Positions 46,654-56,387 of a DNA stretch of 64,000 nucleotides are shown piece by piece. The position numbers and the translations under genes are program-made. A model generated the notes under the pieces. It did no database searches. It was not told the origin of the DNA and saw only the letters and a list, made by a program, of their open reading frames with translations. Origin of the DNA: Sphingobium sp. CR2-8 (lineage in GTDB: Bacteria; Pseudomonadota; Alphaproteobacteria; Sphingomonadales; Sphingomonadaceae); assembly GCF_035818615.1 (NCBI RefSeq), contig NZ_JAYKZY010000002.1:1366501-1430500 (forward strand), read 5' to 3'. Position 1 is the stretch's first letter, and every line of letters begins with the position of its first letter.

Positions 46654-47310
46654 TCAGCGGATCGGCGAATCCGGCGACAGGCGCATGTCGAGATAATTGT
46701 CGACCGACTTCATCAACTGGTCGAGTTCATGCTCGAAGAAATGGTTCGCGCCGCGAATTTCGTCATGATGGATGGTGATGCCCTTTTGCGTGCGCAGCTT
46801 GTCGACCAGCTTCTGCACGGCGCTCGCCGTCACGACTTCATCCGACGTCCCTTGCACGATGATGCCCGAGGAGGGGCAGGGCGCGAGGAAGGAGAAGTCG
46901 TACATGTTGGCGGGCGGCGCGACTGAGATGAAGCCGCGGATTTCCGGGCGGCGCATCAGCAACTGCATGCCGATCCACGCGCCGAAGGAGAAGCCGGCGA
47001 TCCAGGTGGTCTGCGCTTCAGGATGGAAGCTCTGCACCCAATCGAGCGCGGCCGCCGCGTCGGACAGTTCACCGATGCCATTGTCGAACGTGCCCTGGCT
47101 GCGGCCGACGCCCCGGAAGTTGAAGCGCAACACGGCAAAGCCGCGCTTCACGAAGGTCTTGTAGAGCGCCTGGGTAATACGGTCGTTCATCGTGCCGCCG
47201 CCCTGGGGGTGCGGGTGCAGGATCATGGCGACCGGCGCGCGCGGGCGGGGCGGGGGGCTGAAACGGCCTTCGAGGCGGCCTTCGGGTCCGGGGAAAATGA
47301 CGTCTGGCAT
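46654..47310 (-). CDS. Alpha/beta hydrolase (COG2945-like)
   Basis: A 218-aa cytosolic hydrolase. The oxyanion region is MILHPHPQGGGTMNDRITQ (about 29-47), the nucleophile elbow is AGFSFGAWIG (Ser near 106), an Asp follows in IIVQGTSDEVV, and the catalytic His in IRGANHFFEH. The pattern FVKRGFAVLRFNFRGVGRSQ is typical of this esterase-like group. The ATG at 47310 is preceded by AGG with five-base spacing. It is divergent from the cysteine desulfurase pair by 150 bases. The substrate is unknown. Confidence 0.9.
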   Translation of the reverse strand: MPDVIFPGPEGRLEGRFSPPPRPRAPVAMILHPHPQGGGTMNDRITQALYKTFVKRGFAVLRFNFRGVGRSQGTFDNGIGELSDAAAALDWVQSFHPEAQTTWIAGFSFGAWIGMQLLMRRPEIRGFISVAPPANMYDFSFLAPCPSSGIIVQGTSDEVVTASAVQKLVDKLRTQKGITIHHDEIRGANHFFEHELDQLMKSVDNYLDMRLSPDSPIR

Positions 47311-47460
47311 GGCACCTGTTATCGTTCTGGGCCGTCCTGCTCGGATGAGCCGACAGCGGATGGATGCGGATCGCGCGCACCAATGGGTAGTGCTGGCGCT
47401 GCGCGGCAGTCCGCCTATATAGAAGCCGCCGCCATTTCCGCAATCAATGAGTAACGCCGC

Positions 47461-48510
47461 TTGGTCGCCGACCGCCTTTACCTCGATCATGCCGCCACCA
47501 CGCCCATGCTGCCAGCGGCGCAAGTCGCGATGGTGGAGGCGATGGCTGGCTGGGCCAACCCGTCCAGCCCCCATGCCGATGGCCGCGCCGCCCGCGCCAG
47601 GCTGGAGGAGGCACGTGCCCGCATCGCGGCGGCGCTAGGCTGGACCGGGCATGTCATCTTTACCTCTGGCGCGAGCGAGGCGATCGCCATCGGTCTGCTG
47701 CGCGCGAAGGCCGCCCGCATCGTCACGTCGCCGGTGGAGCATGACGCCGTGCTGCGCGTGACGAAGGCGGCGGCGCGGTTGGGGGTTAAGTCTGACGGAC
47801 GTGTCGATCCAACCTCCGTTGGCGCAGTTCGAACAGGTGAGGGGGTGGTCTTCGCCATCCAGCACGTCAACAACGAAACCGGGGTGATCCAGCCGCTCGA
47901 CCAGATCGATCGTGACGGCGCGATCCTGTTTGCCGATTGCGCCCAGAGCGCGGGTAAACTGCCCCTGCCGGACGCGGACATGATCGCGATCAGTGCGCAC
48001 AAATTCGGCGGCCCGCCCGGCATCGGCGCGCTGCTGATCCGCGACCTGGCCCTGATGGAACCGAGCGGCGGGCAGGAGCAGGGCTATCGCGCCGGGACCG
48101 AAAATCTGCCCGCTATCCTCGCCATGGTCGCCGCGCTGGAGGCGCGGGAGGATTGGCTGCCCCGCGCCGCCGCCCTGCGCGCGCGGCTGGACGCGGACAT
48201 AGAGGCGGCGGGCGGGATCATCGTCGCGCGCGATGCGCCGCGTATCCCCACTATCGCCAGCTATCGCATGCCCGGCGTGTCGGCCCGCGCCCAGCTGATC
48301 CAGTTCGACATGGCGGGCATTTCGGTGTCGGCGGGCAGCGCCTGCTCGTCCGGTTCGCTCAAGACCAGCCATGTGCTGGGCGCGATGGGCTGGGACGAGG
48401 ATGCCGCGTCGCAAGTCGTCCGGGTCAGCTTCGGCCCGCAAACGTGCGACAGCGACATGGACAGGTTCCTAAATGTTTGGAAGACCATGATGCAGCGATC
48501 AAAGCATTGA
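47461..48510 (+). CDS. Cysteine desulfurase, first of a tandem pair
   Basis: A 349-aa class V aminotransferase that takes sulfur from cysteine. The start is TTG; a stop codon just upstream in frame rules out longer forms. The conserved opening LYLDHAATTPMLPAAQ, PLP-lysine motif DMIAISAHKFGGPPGIGALL and active-site cysteine loop VSAGSACSSGSLKTSHVLGA are present, while the stretch around HVNNETGVIQP matches NifS/IscS. Its 3' end overlaps the next desulfurase by four bases (TTGA). Probably supplies sulfur for Fe-S clusters or tRNA thiolation. Confidence 0.92.
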   Translation: MVADRLYLDHAATTPMLPAAQVAMVEAMAGWANPSSPHADGRAARARLEEARARIAAALGWTGHVIFTSGASEAIAIGLLRAKAARIVTSPVEHDAVLRVTKAAARLGVKSDGRVDPTSVGAVRTGEGVVFAIQHVNNETGVIQPLDQIDRDGAILFADCAQSAGKLPLPDADMIAISAHKFGGPPGIGALLIRDLALMEPSGGQEQGYRAGTENLPAILAMVAALEAREDWLPRAAALRARLDADIEAAGGIIVARDAPRIPTIASYRMPGVSARAQLIQFDMAGISVSAGSACSSGSLKTSHVLGAMGWDEDAASQVVRVSFGPQTCDSDMDRFLNVWKTMMQRSKH

Positions 48511-49595
48511 TATATCTGGATTATCAGGCAACGACGCCGCTTGCGTCCGAAGCGTTCGACGCGATGGTGCCGTTGCTCCGCGACCAGTTCGCCAACCCGC
48601 ACAGCGCCCACCGGCTGGGCCGCGCCGCCGCCGCACAGGTGGAGGTGGCGCGCGACGAGATCGCGCGATTGCTGCCGCCGGGCGGCAGGCTGATCTTCAC
48701 CTCCGGCGCGACGGAGGCGCTCAACATCGCGATCCAGGGCGCGGGGCCGGGCGGCATCGTGACGATCGCGACCGAGCATGCCGCCGTGCTGGATACGGTG
48801 GAGGCGATGCGGCGCACCGGGCGGGATGTCACCATTCTCCCCGTCGGGCCGGATGGGGTCGTAGATATGGACGCTGCCGCGCAGGCCATCGTTCCAGGTG
48901 TCTCACTCGTTGTCGCCATGCTGGTGAATAACGAGATCGGCGTGATCCAGCCGGTCGCCGCGCTTGCCGATCTGGCGCATCGCGCGGGCGCACTGTTCCT
49001 GTGCGACGCGGTGCAGGGTTATGGCCGCGTGGCGATCCCCCCGGCCTGCGACATGATCGCGATCAGTGCCCACAAGATCCATGGTCCCAAGGGCGTGGGC
49101 GCGCTCTGGCTGCGCGATGGCGTGCGGCCCGTGCCGCTGATCCATGGCGGCGGGCAGGAGGCCGGGCTGCGTTCGGGCACGCTGTCGCCTGCGCTCTGCG
49201 CCGGTTTCGGCGTTGCCGCGCGATTGATGCGCGAACGGGCCGATGCCGATCGCGACCACGTCAAAGGGCTAGCCGCACTGGCCCGTGCGTTGTTCGCCGA
49301 CTGGACATTGAACGGGTCCGACACCCATCGCTATCCCGGCAATCTCAACCTGCGCCGCGACGGCATCGATGGCGCGCGATTGTTGTCATATTGCCGCAAT
49401 ATTGCTTTTTCGCTCGGTAGCGCTTGCGCAAGCGGGTCCGGGCGGCCTAGCCATGTGCTGCGCGCGCTGGGGCTGACGGATGCCCAGGCGCGCGGATCGG
49501 TGCGGATCGGCTTTGGCCGTTACACGAGCCGGGAAGAGTTGGAGAGGGCAGCACAGGCATTGCATGAAGCGGCAGCCGCACAAGCGGCGCCGTGA
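48507..49595 (+). CDS. Cysteine desulfurase, second of a tandem pair
   Basis: A 362-aa relative of its neighbour with all key parts: IYLDYQATTPLASEAFDAMV, ATEHAAVLDTVEAM, the lysine motif DMIAISAHKIHGPKGVGALW and the cysteine loop FSLGSACASGSGRPSHVLRA. Starting at TTG 48507 (four-base overlap with the first copy) gives the natural N-terminus; the longer frame from 48153 reads through the first gene. The two proteins clearly differ in sequence, so this is an old duplication rather than a recent one. A ferredoxin gene follows after 19 bases. Confidence 0.92.
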   Translation: MIYLDYQATTPLASEAFDAMVPLLRDQFANPHSAHRLGRAAAAQVEVARDEIARLLPPGGRLIFTSGATEALNIAIQGAGPGGIVTIATEHAAVLDTVEAMRRTGRDVTILPVGPDGVVDMDAAAQAIVPGVSLVVAMLVNNEIGVIQPVAALADLAHRAGALFLCDAVQGYGRVAIPPACDMIAISAHKIHGPKGVGALWLRDGVRPVPLIHGGGQEAGLRSGTLSPALCAGFGVAARLMRERADADRDHVKGLAALARALFADWTLNGSDTHRYPGNLNLRRDGIDGARLLSYCRNIAFSLGSACASGSGRPSHVLRALGLTDAQARGSVRIGFGRYTSREELERAAQALHEAAAAQAAP

Positions 49596-49614
49596 ACGGG
49601 AGCGCATAGAATAT

Positions 49615-49950
49615 ATGACCATCGTCACCTTCATCAGCGCCGATGGCGAACGACGGCAGGAGGTGGACGCACCCACTGGATCGATATTGCTGGAGATAGC
49701 GCAAGCCGCTGGCCAGCCGCTGGAGGGCACGTGCGAGGGGCAGATGGCCTGCTCCACCTGCCATGTCATCATCGATACCGACGATTTCGCCAGGCTGCCC
49801 CGCGCCAGCGAGGATGAAGAAGATATGCTGGACCTGGCCGCTGCCGCGACCCGCACCAGCCGCCTGTCGTGCCAGATCGTGCTGGATGGGAAGCTGGACC
49901 GGCTGATGGTGCGCATTCCAGGCGAATTCAACAACATGCAGGGCATGTGA
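49615..49950 (+). CDS. Adrenodoxin-type [2Fe-2S] ferredoxin
   Basis: A 111-aa electron carrier, the Fdx type used in Fe-S assembly and by P450 systems. The four ligand cysteines are seen in GTCEGQMACSTCHV (about residues 40, 46 and 49) and SRLSCQI (about 86). FNNMQGM at the end is conserved in the family. The order after two cysteine desulfurases points to Fe-S cluster building. Its TGA stop shares a base with the beta-lactamase ATG. Confidence 0.94.
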   Translation: MTIVTFISADGERRQEVDAPTGSILLEIAQAAGQPLEGTCEGQMACSTCHVIIDTDDFARLPRASEDEEDMLDLAAAATRTSRLSCQIVLDGKLDRLMVRIPGEFNNMQGM

Positions 49951-50927
49951 TGACCGATATGAAAACACTGATCGCCGCGTTCGCCACGCTGTCGCTGCTG
50001 GCCGCCCCCGCCTCGGCCGCCGAAAAGAAGGCCCCGCCCGCGAAGGAACCGGCGCCGACGGGACGGCTCGACACGCTGCTGCCGCCCGCGCCGCGCTATC
50101 TGGTGCCGCAATCGGCGCTGACTTCCGTGCGTAATCCCGCCGAGATCGAGAAGGAGATCGGCGGTCGGCTGGGCGTCGCGCTGGTCGACAGGAGCGGGGC
50201 GTTGCTGCTGGGGTTCAACCGCGACGAGCGGTTCGCCATGTGTTCGACCTTCAAGGGGCCGCTGGCCGCCGCCGTGCTGATCGGGGCGGAAGGGGGCAAG
50301 TTCGGGCTGGACGGGACGATCCCCGTCGGCAAGGATGATATCCTTGACCATGCGCCGGTGGTGAAGAAGAACCTTAAACGCGGTCGCATGACCATGGGCG
50401 AGCTGGCGCAGGCGGCGGTGGAGGTCAGCGACAACAGCGCCGCCAACCTGTTGCTGCCCATGCTGGGCGGGCCGGAAGGACTGACAGCCTTCATGCGCGC
50501 CCATGGCGACAGCGTGACGCGGCTGGATCGCAACGAGCCGACGCTGAACGAAAATGCGGAAGGGGACGAGCAGGACACCACGACGCCCGCCGCGATGGCG
50601 GGGCTGATGGGGCGCCTCTTCTTCCGCGACATGAAACCGCAAAGCGCGGATACGCTGCGCAGCTGGTTCAACGCCAGCAGCACCGGCGACAAGCGGATCA
50701 AGGCGGGCCTGTCCGAAGGCTGGACATCGGGCAGCAAGACCGGGACATGCGGCAACGCCTATAATGACGTGGCGCTGGTGAAATCGCCGGCTGGCGACGA
50801 ATATATCCTGGCGATCTATATCGACCGGCCGACCGTCGACGCCAAGAAGGCCGAAGCCGCGATCGCGGAAACCGCGCGCGCCGCGCTGGATTTCGTGGGC
50901 AAGGCGCAGAAGAGCGGGCTGGAGTAG
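49950..50927 (+). CDS. Class A beta-lactamase with C69/C238-type cysteine pair
   Basis: A 325-aa exported serine beta-lactamase. The signal peptide covers about residues 1-24. Motifs in order: C98-S99-T-F-K102 (Ambler C69, S70, K73), S160-D-N162 (130-132), R-N-E196-P (E166) and K263-T-G-T-C267 (K234-G236, C238). A proline-rich linker (about 25-50) precedes the domain. Two cysteines at the 69 and 238 positions form the disulfide that marks KPC/SME/IMI-type carbapenemases, though this alone does not prove the spectrum. The ATG overlaps the ferredoxin stop (TGATG), with AGGG six bases before it, so it appears co-translated with a housekeeping gene rather than regulated by AmpR. Confidence 0.92.
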   Translation: MTDMKTLIAAFATLSLLAAPASAAEKKAPPAKEPAPTGRLDTLLPPAPRYLVPQSALTSVRNPAEIEKEIGGRLGVALVDRSGALLLGFNRDERFAMCSTFKGPLAAAVLIGAEGGKFGLDGTIPVGKDDILDHAPVVKKNLKRGRMTMGELAQAAVEVSDNSAANLLLPMLGGPEGLTAFMRAHGDSVTRLDRNEPTLNENAEGDEQDTTTPAAMAGLMGRLFFRDMKPQSADTLRSWFNASSTGDKRIKAGLSEGWTSGSKTGTCGNAYNDVALVKSPAGDEYILAIYIDRPTVDAKKAEAAIAETARAALDFVGKAQKSGLE

Positions 50928-50953
50928 AGGAAGGCGCTGCCATCCTGTCCACC

Positions 50954-51042
50954 GTCATGCTGAACTTGTTTCAGCATCCATCCCGCCACCGGGTACAAAA
51001 GCATGTGTGGAGAAATGGACCCTGAAACAAGTTCAGGGTGAC
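50954..51042. repeat. Intergenic inverted repeat, GAACTTGTTTCAG family
   Basis: GTCATGCTGAACTTGTTTCA and the mirrored CTGAAACAAGTTCAGGGTGA frame about 45 bases of other sequence including CATCCAT and ATGGACC. It matches the element at 5404-5493. It lies after the beta-lactamase gene and may act as its terminator. Confidence 0.83.
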
Positions 51043-51104
51043 GATTGGCAAGAGGTGGTTACTACCCCTTGCCATCCCTCTCCCCTTTCGCCATATGCCG
51101 CGCC

Positions 51105-51192
51105 GGGAGTCGGGCGGACGTGATCGTCGCGAACCGGGTCAGGTCCTGACGGAAGCAGCCACAGTGATTTCGTCACGGGTCGTTCCGGCTCC
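51105..51192 (+). ncRNA. ffs: Signal recognition particle RNA (small bacterial type)
   Basis: The conserved apical region reads GGGTCAGGTCCTGACGGAAG followed by CAGCC, the hallmark of SRP RNA. The ends GGAGTCGG and CCGGCTCC pair (one G-U), and an inner ACGTGA/TCAC stem continues the rod. A CTTTT follows as terminator. It lies directly upstream of dnaX, a usual place in alphaproteobacteria. The exact ends are estimates. Confidence 0.88.
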
Positions 51193-51250
51193 TACTTTTC
51201 AACCATCATCCATCTTCGACAATGGCCGCATGAGCGGCTAGGACAGGTCC

Positions 51251-52867
51251 ATGTCCGATTCCCCGCAGCCCTATCGCGTCCTGGCGCGCAAATATCGACC
51301 GCGCAGCTTTCGCGAGCTGATCGGACAGGACGCGATGGTCCAGACGCTGGGCAACGCGATCAAGCGGGGCCGTCTGGCCCACGCCTTCCTAATGACCGGC
51401 GTACGCGGGGTGGGTAAGACATCGACGGCGCGCCTCATTGCCAAGGCGCTCAATTGCATCGGCCCGGACGGGCAGGGCGGGCCTACCATCGATCCGTGCG
51501 GCGTGTGCGAACCGTGCGTCGCCATCGCCGAAGGACGGCATATCGACGTCGTCGAGATGGATGCCGCCAGCCATACTGGCGTGGACGATGTGCGCGAGAT
51601 TATCGAGGCGGTGCGCTATGCTGCGGTGTCGGCGCGCTACAAGATCTACATCATCGACGAAGTCCATATGCTCTCCAAAAACGCCTTCAACGCGCTGTTG
51701 AAGACGTTGGAGGAGCCACCTGCTCATGTGAAATTCCTGTTCGCCACGACCGAGGTGAACAAGGTGCCGGTGACGGTGCTGTCGCGCTGCCAGCGCTTCG
51801 ACCTGCGCCGCATTCCCGCCGAACTGCTCGCCAGCCATTTCGCCCATGTGGTGGAGGCCGAAAGCGTGGCGGCCGAACCCGATGCGCTGACGCTGATCGC
51901 GCAGGCGGCCGAAGGCTCCGCGCGCGATGGCCTGTCCATCCTCGACCAGGCGATCGCCCATGCGGAGATGGGTGAAGGCGCGCCGATGGTCACCGCCGCC
52001 CAGGTGCGCGACATGCTGGGCCTGTCCGATCGCGGGTCGGTGCGGCGTTTGCTCGGTCTGCTGCTGGAGGGCGATACGGCCGCGCTGCTGGGCGCGGTAC
52101 GCGACCAATATGCGCTGGGGGTGGAGCCGCTGGCGCTGATGCGCGGCCTGATGGAACTCACCCACGCCGTGACGTTGGTGAAGGCCGGGCGCGATATCGC
52201 CAGCCCCGGCCAGTCGGCTGAGGAGCGCGATGCGCTGGCGGAATGGGCGTCGCAACTGGGCTTCGCGCCGCTGCATCGGCTGTGGCAATTGCTGGTGAAG
52301 GGCCATGACGAAGTCGCGGGCGCCATATTGCCGATCGAAAGCTGCGAAATGGCGCTGCTGCGCGTCATGCATGCCGCGACCATGCCCGATCCGGGCGAAC
52401 TGGTGCGGATGCTGCGCGAAGGCGCGCCCGTTGCGGGTGGGAGCGCGGAATCGGGCGGAGCGGCAAGCCCATCCGCGCAGCCATCCGCAACCCTGCCTGG
52501 TAGCCTGGAAGACATCATAAAGCTGGTGGAGCCGCACAAGGCGCTGCTGGCCAATCATCTGCATGATTGCGCCGCGCTGGTCGCCCTGAACGCGCCCGCG
52601 ATCGAAATCCGGCTGACCAGCCCCTGGCCGTTCGGCGATTTCAAGCGCGATCTGGAACAGGCGATCAACGCCGTCACGCCCGGCACGAAATGGACGGTGC
52701 AGTTGGCGCAGGCGGGCGGCGGCCCTACCTTGCTGGAACAGGCCGAAGCCGCAAAGGCCGATGCCCGCGCCGCAATATTGGAAACCCCGGTGGTCAAGGC
52801 GGCGATGGCCGCTTTCCCCGACGCGGAGTTGGTCGAAACCGACCGCCCCGAAGCATGGAGTGCTTGA
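51251..52867 (+). CDS. dnaX: DNA polymerase III subunits gamma/tau
   Basis: Clamp-loader ATPase of the replicase. The 538-aa protein has the Walker A motif GVRGVGKTSTA (about 50-60), zinc cysteines in the CGVCEPC segment, Walker B in YIIDEVHMLSKNAFNALLKT and SRC at the arginine finger (VLSRCQRFDLRR). The C-terminal 130 residues are the tau-specific part. I saw no A-rich slippery site, so separate gamma and tau forms are not evident. ybaB follows after three bases. Confidence 0.97.
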   Translation: MSDSPQPYRVLARKYRPRSFRELIGQDAMVQTLGNAIKRGRLAHAFLMTGVRGVGKTSTARLIAKALNCIGPDGQGGPTIDPCGVCEPCVAIAEGRHIDVVEMDAASHTGVDDVREIIEAVRYAAVSARYKIYIIDEVHMLSKNAFNALLKTLEEPPAHVKFLFATTEVNKVPVTVLSRCQRFDLRRIPAELLASHFAHVVEAESVAAEPDALTLIAQAAEGSARDGLSILDQAIAHAEMGEGAPMVTAAQVRDMLGLSDRGSVRRLLGLLLEGDTAALLGAVRDQYALGVEPLALMRGLMELTHAVTLVKAGRDIASPGQSAEERDALAEWASQLGFAPLHRLWQLLVKGHDEVAGAILPIESCEMALLRVMHAATMPDPGELVRMLREGAPVAGGSAESGGAASPSAQPSATLPGSLEDIIKLVEPHKALLANHLHDCAALVALNAPAIEIRLTSPWPFGDFKRDLEQAINAVTPGTKWTVQLAQAGGGPTLLEQAEAAKADARAAILETPVVKAAMAAFPDAELVETDRPEAWSA

Positions 52868-52870
52868 GAC

Positions 52871-53194
52871 ATGAAGGATTTGAACGACATATTGGGCATG
52901 GCGAGCCGTGTTCAGGAAGAGTTGCAGCGCGCGCAGGATAATCTGGACAAGCTGGAGGTCGAAGGCCAGGCTGGCGGCGGCCTGGTCAAGGTGCGCGCGT
53001 CGGCCAAGGGCCGTATATTGGGCGTATCGATCGACGACAATCTGCTCGCCCCGTCGGAAAAGCAGATATTGGAAGACCTGGTCACCGCCGCGTTCAACGA
53101 CGCGCGCAAGAAGGCGGACGAGATCAGCAACGCCGAAATGGGCAAGATGACCGTCGGCCTGCCGCTGCCCCCCGGCTTCAAGCTGCCCTTCTGA
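52871..53194 (+). CDS. YbaB/EbfC family nucleoid-associated protein
   Basis: A 107-aa dimeric DNA-binding protein of the YbaB family. It opens MKDLNDILGMASRVQEELQR, with a long amphipathic helix, then the beta hairpin VKVRASAKGRILGVSIDDNL and a second helix. The dnaX-ybaB order is widely conserved (recR follows in many genomes but not here). Confidence 0.96.
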   Translation: MKDLNDILGMASRVQEELQRAQDNLDKLEVEGQAGGGLVKVRASAKGRILGVSIDDNLLAPSEKQILEDLVTAAFNDARKKADEISNAEMGKMTVGLPLPPGFKLPF

Positions 53195-53331
53195 TGACCG
53201 GCGCGATGGATCGATCACCTGCGGTTCATCGTTGCACCAATATGACGGCGGCGATTGATTGCCGCGACGGGCATCCCCATAATGGCGATGAACCGTAGGA
53301 GAGGGCCGCTTCTTTCGGCCCCGGAGATTGA

Positions 53332-55728
53332 ATGACTGTGCAATATCCCCTTCTGCCGCTGCGCGACATCGTCGTCTTCCCGCAGATGATCGTCCCGCTC
53401 TTCGTCGGCCGCGACAAGAGCGTCGCCGCGCTGGAAGCCGCGATGGAAGGATCGAAGGAAATCTTCCTCGTGTCGCAACTCGACCCGGCGGAAGATGATC
53501 CGGGCCGCAATTCGCTGTACGACACGGGCGTGGTGGCAGTGGTGCTGCAACTGCTCAAGCTGCCTGACGGCACCGTGCGCGTCCTGGTGGAGGGCAAGCA
53601 TCGCGCGCAGCTGGACAGCATGGAAACCCGCGACGCCTATCTGGTCGCCAATGTCGATGATGTCGAAGACATCGTCGCGGAAGGGCCGGAGGCGGCGGCG
53701 CTGATGCGCTCGGTTGCCGAACAGTTTGAAAATTACGCGAAGCTCAACAAGAAGCTGCCCGCCGAAACCCCGGTGCAACTGCGCGAGATCGAGGATGCGG
53801 GCCGCCTGGCCGACGCCGTGTCCGCGAACATCAACGTCAAGGTGTCCGACAAGCAGTCGCTGCTGGTCGAGGCCGATCCGGTCAAGCGGCTGGAAATGGT
53901 GTTCGCCTTCATGGAGGGCGAACTGGGCGTGCTCCAGGTCGAAAAGAAAATTCGTGGCCGCGTGAAGCGCCAGATGGAAAAGACCCAGCGCGAATATTAT
54001 CTGAACGAGCAGTTGAAGGCGATCCAGCGCGAGCTGGGCAATGGCGAGGGTGAGGAAGGCGACGAACTCGCCGAACTGACCGAGAAGATCGCCAAGACCA
54101 AGCTCAGCAAGGAAGCCCGTGCCAAGGCGACGGCGGAGCTGAAGAAGCTCAAGGGCATGCAGCCCATGTCGGCCGAAGCGACGGTTGTGCGCAACTATCT
54201 CGACGTTCTGCTCGGCCTGCCCTGGGGCAAGAAGGGCAAGGTCAAGAACGACCTCAAGCGCGCGCAGGATGTGCTGGACGAGGATCATTTCGCGCTCGAC
54301 AAGGTCAAGGACCGGATCATCGAATATCTCGCCGTGCAGGCGCGCACCAACAAGCTCAAGGGGCCGATCCTGTGCCTCGTGGGTCCTCCGGGCGTCGGCA
54401 AGACGTCGCTGGGCCGTTCGATCGCCAAGGCGACGGGGCGTGAATTCGTGCGCCAGTCGCTGGGCGGCGTGCGCGACGAAGCGGAAATTCGCGGCCACCG
54501 TCGCACCTATATCGGCTCGCTGCCGGGCAAGATCGTCACTAACCTGAAAAAGGCGGGGACGATGAACCCGCTCTTCCTGCTGGATGAGATCGACAAGCTG
54601 GGGCAGGATTTCCGCGGCGATCCCGCGTCGGCGCTGCTGGAGGTGCTGGACCCGGAACAGAATAGCAAGTTCCAGGATCACTATCTGGAAATCGACGTCG
54701 ACCTTTCGGACATCATGTTCGTGACGACGGCCAACTCGCTGAATTTGCCGCAACCTTTGCTCGACCGCATGGAGATCATCCGGCTCGAAGGCTATACCGA
54801 GGATGAAAAGGTCGAGATCGCCCAACGCCATCTGATCGCCAAGCAGGTCGAGGCGCATGGCCTGAAAGACGGCGAGTTCGAAGTCACCGAAGCGGCCGTC
54901 CGCGACCTGATCCGCTACTATACCCGCGAGGCGGGCGTTCGCACGCTGGAGCGCGAAGTGGCGCGGCTGGCGCGCAAGGCACTGCGCAAGATCCTGGAAG
55001 GCGCCTATGACAAGGTCGTCATCACACCGGACAATCTGGCCGACTATGCGGGCGTGCGGAAATTCCGCCACGGCATGGGTGAGGAAGAGGATCAGATCGG
55101 CGCGGTAACGGGCCTGGCCTGGACCGAAGTCGGCGGCGAATTGCTGACGATCGAAGCGGTGACGGTGCCCGGCAAGGGGCTGATCAAGACCACCGGCAAG
55201 CTGGGCGAGGTCATGAACGAATCGGTGCAGGCCGCCTTCTCCTATGTGCGGGCGCGTTCGCCGGGCTATGGGATCAAGCCGAGCGTCTTCAACCGCAAGG
55301 ACATCCATATCCATCTGCCCGAAGGCGCGGTGCCCAAGGACGGCCCGTCGGCCGGTATCGGCATGGTCACCACGATCGTGTCGACCCTGACCGGCATTCC
55401 GGTGCACAAGGATGTCGCGATGACGGGTGAGGTCACATTGCGTGGCCGCGTGTTGCCGATCGGCGGCTTGAAGGAAAAGCTGCTCGCGGCGTTGCGCGGC
55501 GGCATCAAGACGGTGCTGATCCCGCAGGAAAATGAGAAGGACCTAGCAGAAATCCCGGCCAACATTCGCGAAGGGCTGGAAATCGTGCCGGTCTCGCATG
55601 TCGATGAGGTGCTGGCCCGCGCGCTCGCATCCGTACCGGAAGCGATCGCCTGGACCGAAGAGGATGATTTGGCTGCACAGCCCAGCAATGGGCCAGGGCG
55701 CGACAGCGACCCCGCCTTGCGGCATTAA
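53332..55728 (+). CDS. lon: ATP-dependent protease Lon
   Basis: Quality-control and regulatory protease, 798 aa. The N-terminal LON domain spans about 1-200 ([20 protein letters not shown]). The AAA+ module has Walker [10 protein letters not shown] near 352-360 and Walker [11 protein letters not shown]. The serine-lysine dyad is in [11 protein letters not shown] (Ser about 673) and [14 protein letters not shown] (Lys about 716). GGAG precedes the ATG by six bases. It is a single-gene unit followed by hup. Confidence 0.98.
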   Translation: MTVQYPLLPLRDIVVFPQMIVPLFVGRDKSVAALEAAMEGSKEIFLVSQLDPAEDDPGRNSLYDTGVVAVVLQLLKLPDGTVRVLVEGKHRAQLDSMETRDAYLVANVDDVEDIVAEGPEAAALMRSVAEQFENYAKLNKKLPAETPVQLREIEDAGRLADAVSANINVKVSDKQSLLVEADPVKRLEMVFAFMEGELGVLQVEKKIRGRVKRQMEKTQREYYLNEQLKAIQRELGNGEGEEGDELAELTEKIAKTKLSKEARAKATAELKKLKGMQPMSAEATVVRNYLDVLLGLPWGKKGKVKNDLKRAQDVLDEDHFALDKVKDRIIEYLAVQARTNKLKGPILCLVGPPGVGKTSLGRSIAKATGREFVRQSLGGVRDEAEIRGHRRTYIGSLPGKIVTNLKKAGTMNPLFLLDEIDKLGQDFRGDPASALLEVLDPEQNSKFQDHYLEIDVDLSDIMFVTTANSLNLPQPLLDRMEIIRLEGYTEDEKVEIAQRHLIAKQVEAHGLKDGEFEVTEAAVRDLIRYYTREAGVRTLEREVARLARKALRKILEGAYDKVVITPDNLADYAGVRKFRHGMGEEEDQIGAVTGLAWTEVGGELLTIEAVTVPGKGLIKTTGKLGEVMNESVQAAFSYVRARSPGYGIKPSVFNRKDIHIHLPEGAVPKDGPSAGIGMVTTIVSTLTGIPVHKDVAMTGEVTLRGRVLPIGGLKEKLLAALRGGIKTVLIPQENEKDLAEIPANIREGLEIVPVSHVDEVLARALASVPEAIAWTEEDDLAAQPSNGPGRDSDPALRH

Positions 55729-55827
55729 CCAAAAGCCGGGAAAGCGGCGGGTATCTGCGGGTTTTGTTGGATTTTGCGTCCGCGGGCGCAAAATTCCACA
55801 GCGGTGAAGGGCTTTGTCGCTTTCCCT

Positions 55828-55856
55828 TTGACAGGCGCAGGAATCCGCGCCTTATT
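55828..55856 (+). promoter_or_regulatory. Sigma70 promoter for hup
   Basis: A perfect TTGACA (55828-55833) is followed after 17 bases by CTTATT (55851-55856). It lies about 55 bases before the hup ATG and suits a strongly expressed gene. Confidence 0.6.
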
Positions 55857-55911
55857 GCGCCCCCTACGCCGCGATTCCTAATCAACCAAATAGCAAGGGG
55901 GTTCCCAAGGC

Positions 55912-56184
55912 ATGAACAAGCAGGATTTGATCAGCGCAGTTGCTGAAAGCAGCGGCCTTAGCAAGAATGACGCGACCAAGGCCGTCGAAGGCGTGTTCGA
56001 CGCCATCACCAGCGCGCTGAAGAAGGGCGACGAAGTGCGCCTCGTCGGCTTCGGCACTTTCTCCGTTTCGCAGCGCAAAGCGTCCACCGGCCGCAACCCG
56101 CGCACCGGCGAAACCATGACCATCAAGGCTTCGACCCAACCCAAGTTCAAGGCCGGCAAGGGCCTAAAGGATTCGGTCAACTGA
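55912..56184 (+). CDS. hup: HU-type DNA-binding protein
   Basis: A 90-aa nucleoid protein that bends DNA as a dimer. The sequence MNKQDLISAVAESSGLSKND is typical of HU, and the DNA arm includes TFSVSQRKASTGRNPRTGET with its intercalating proline. AAGG lies close to the ATG. The lon-hup order is common in proteobacteria. A terminator lies 130 bases downstream. Confidence 0.97.
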   Translation: MNKQDLISAVAESSGLSKNDATKAVEGVFDAITSALKKGDEVRLVGFGTFSVSQRKASTGRNPRTGETMTIKASTQPKFKAGKGLKDSVN

Positions 56185-56315
56185 GGCGCGCGGCGCCTGC
56201 CTTCCCGGGGGCGCCGACCGTTCGACCATCTGCCGGCATCGCGGCCGGAAAGTTTTCAGGAGAGTGATGCGGCGACAGGAAGATCATCTTCCACGCCGCC
56301 AGATGCCGAATGGCA

Positions 56316-56356
56316 AAAGGGACGAAGGGGCACATCGCCTTTTCGTCCCTTTTTTT
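56316..56356 (+). terminator. Terminator with 7-T run, after hup
   Basis: AAAGGGACGAAGG pairs with CCTTTTCGTCCCTTT (small bulge) around a short loop and is followed by a run of Ts. It is between hup and rlpA. Confidence 0.9.
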
Positions 56357-56387
56357 GCCGATGCGCCCCTCGACCCGAGAGGGAGCG

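Noticed and set aside
51251..52867. Programmed frameshift in dnaX to make the gamma subunit
   Set aside because: No A-rich slippery run was seen in the gene.
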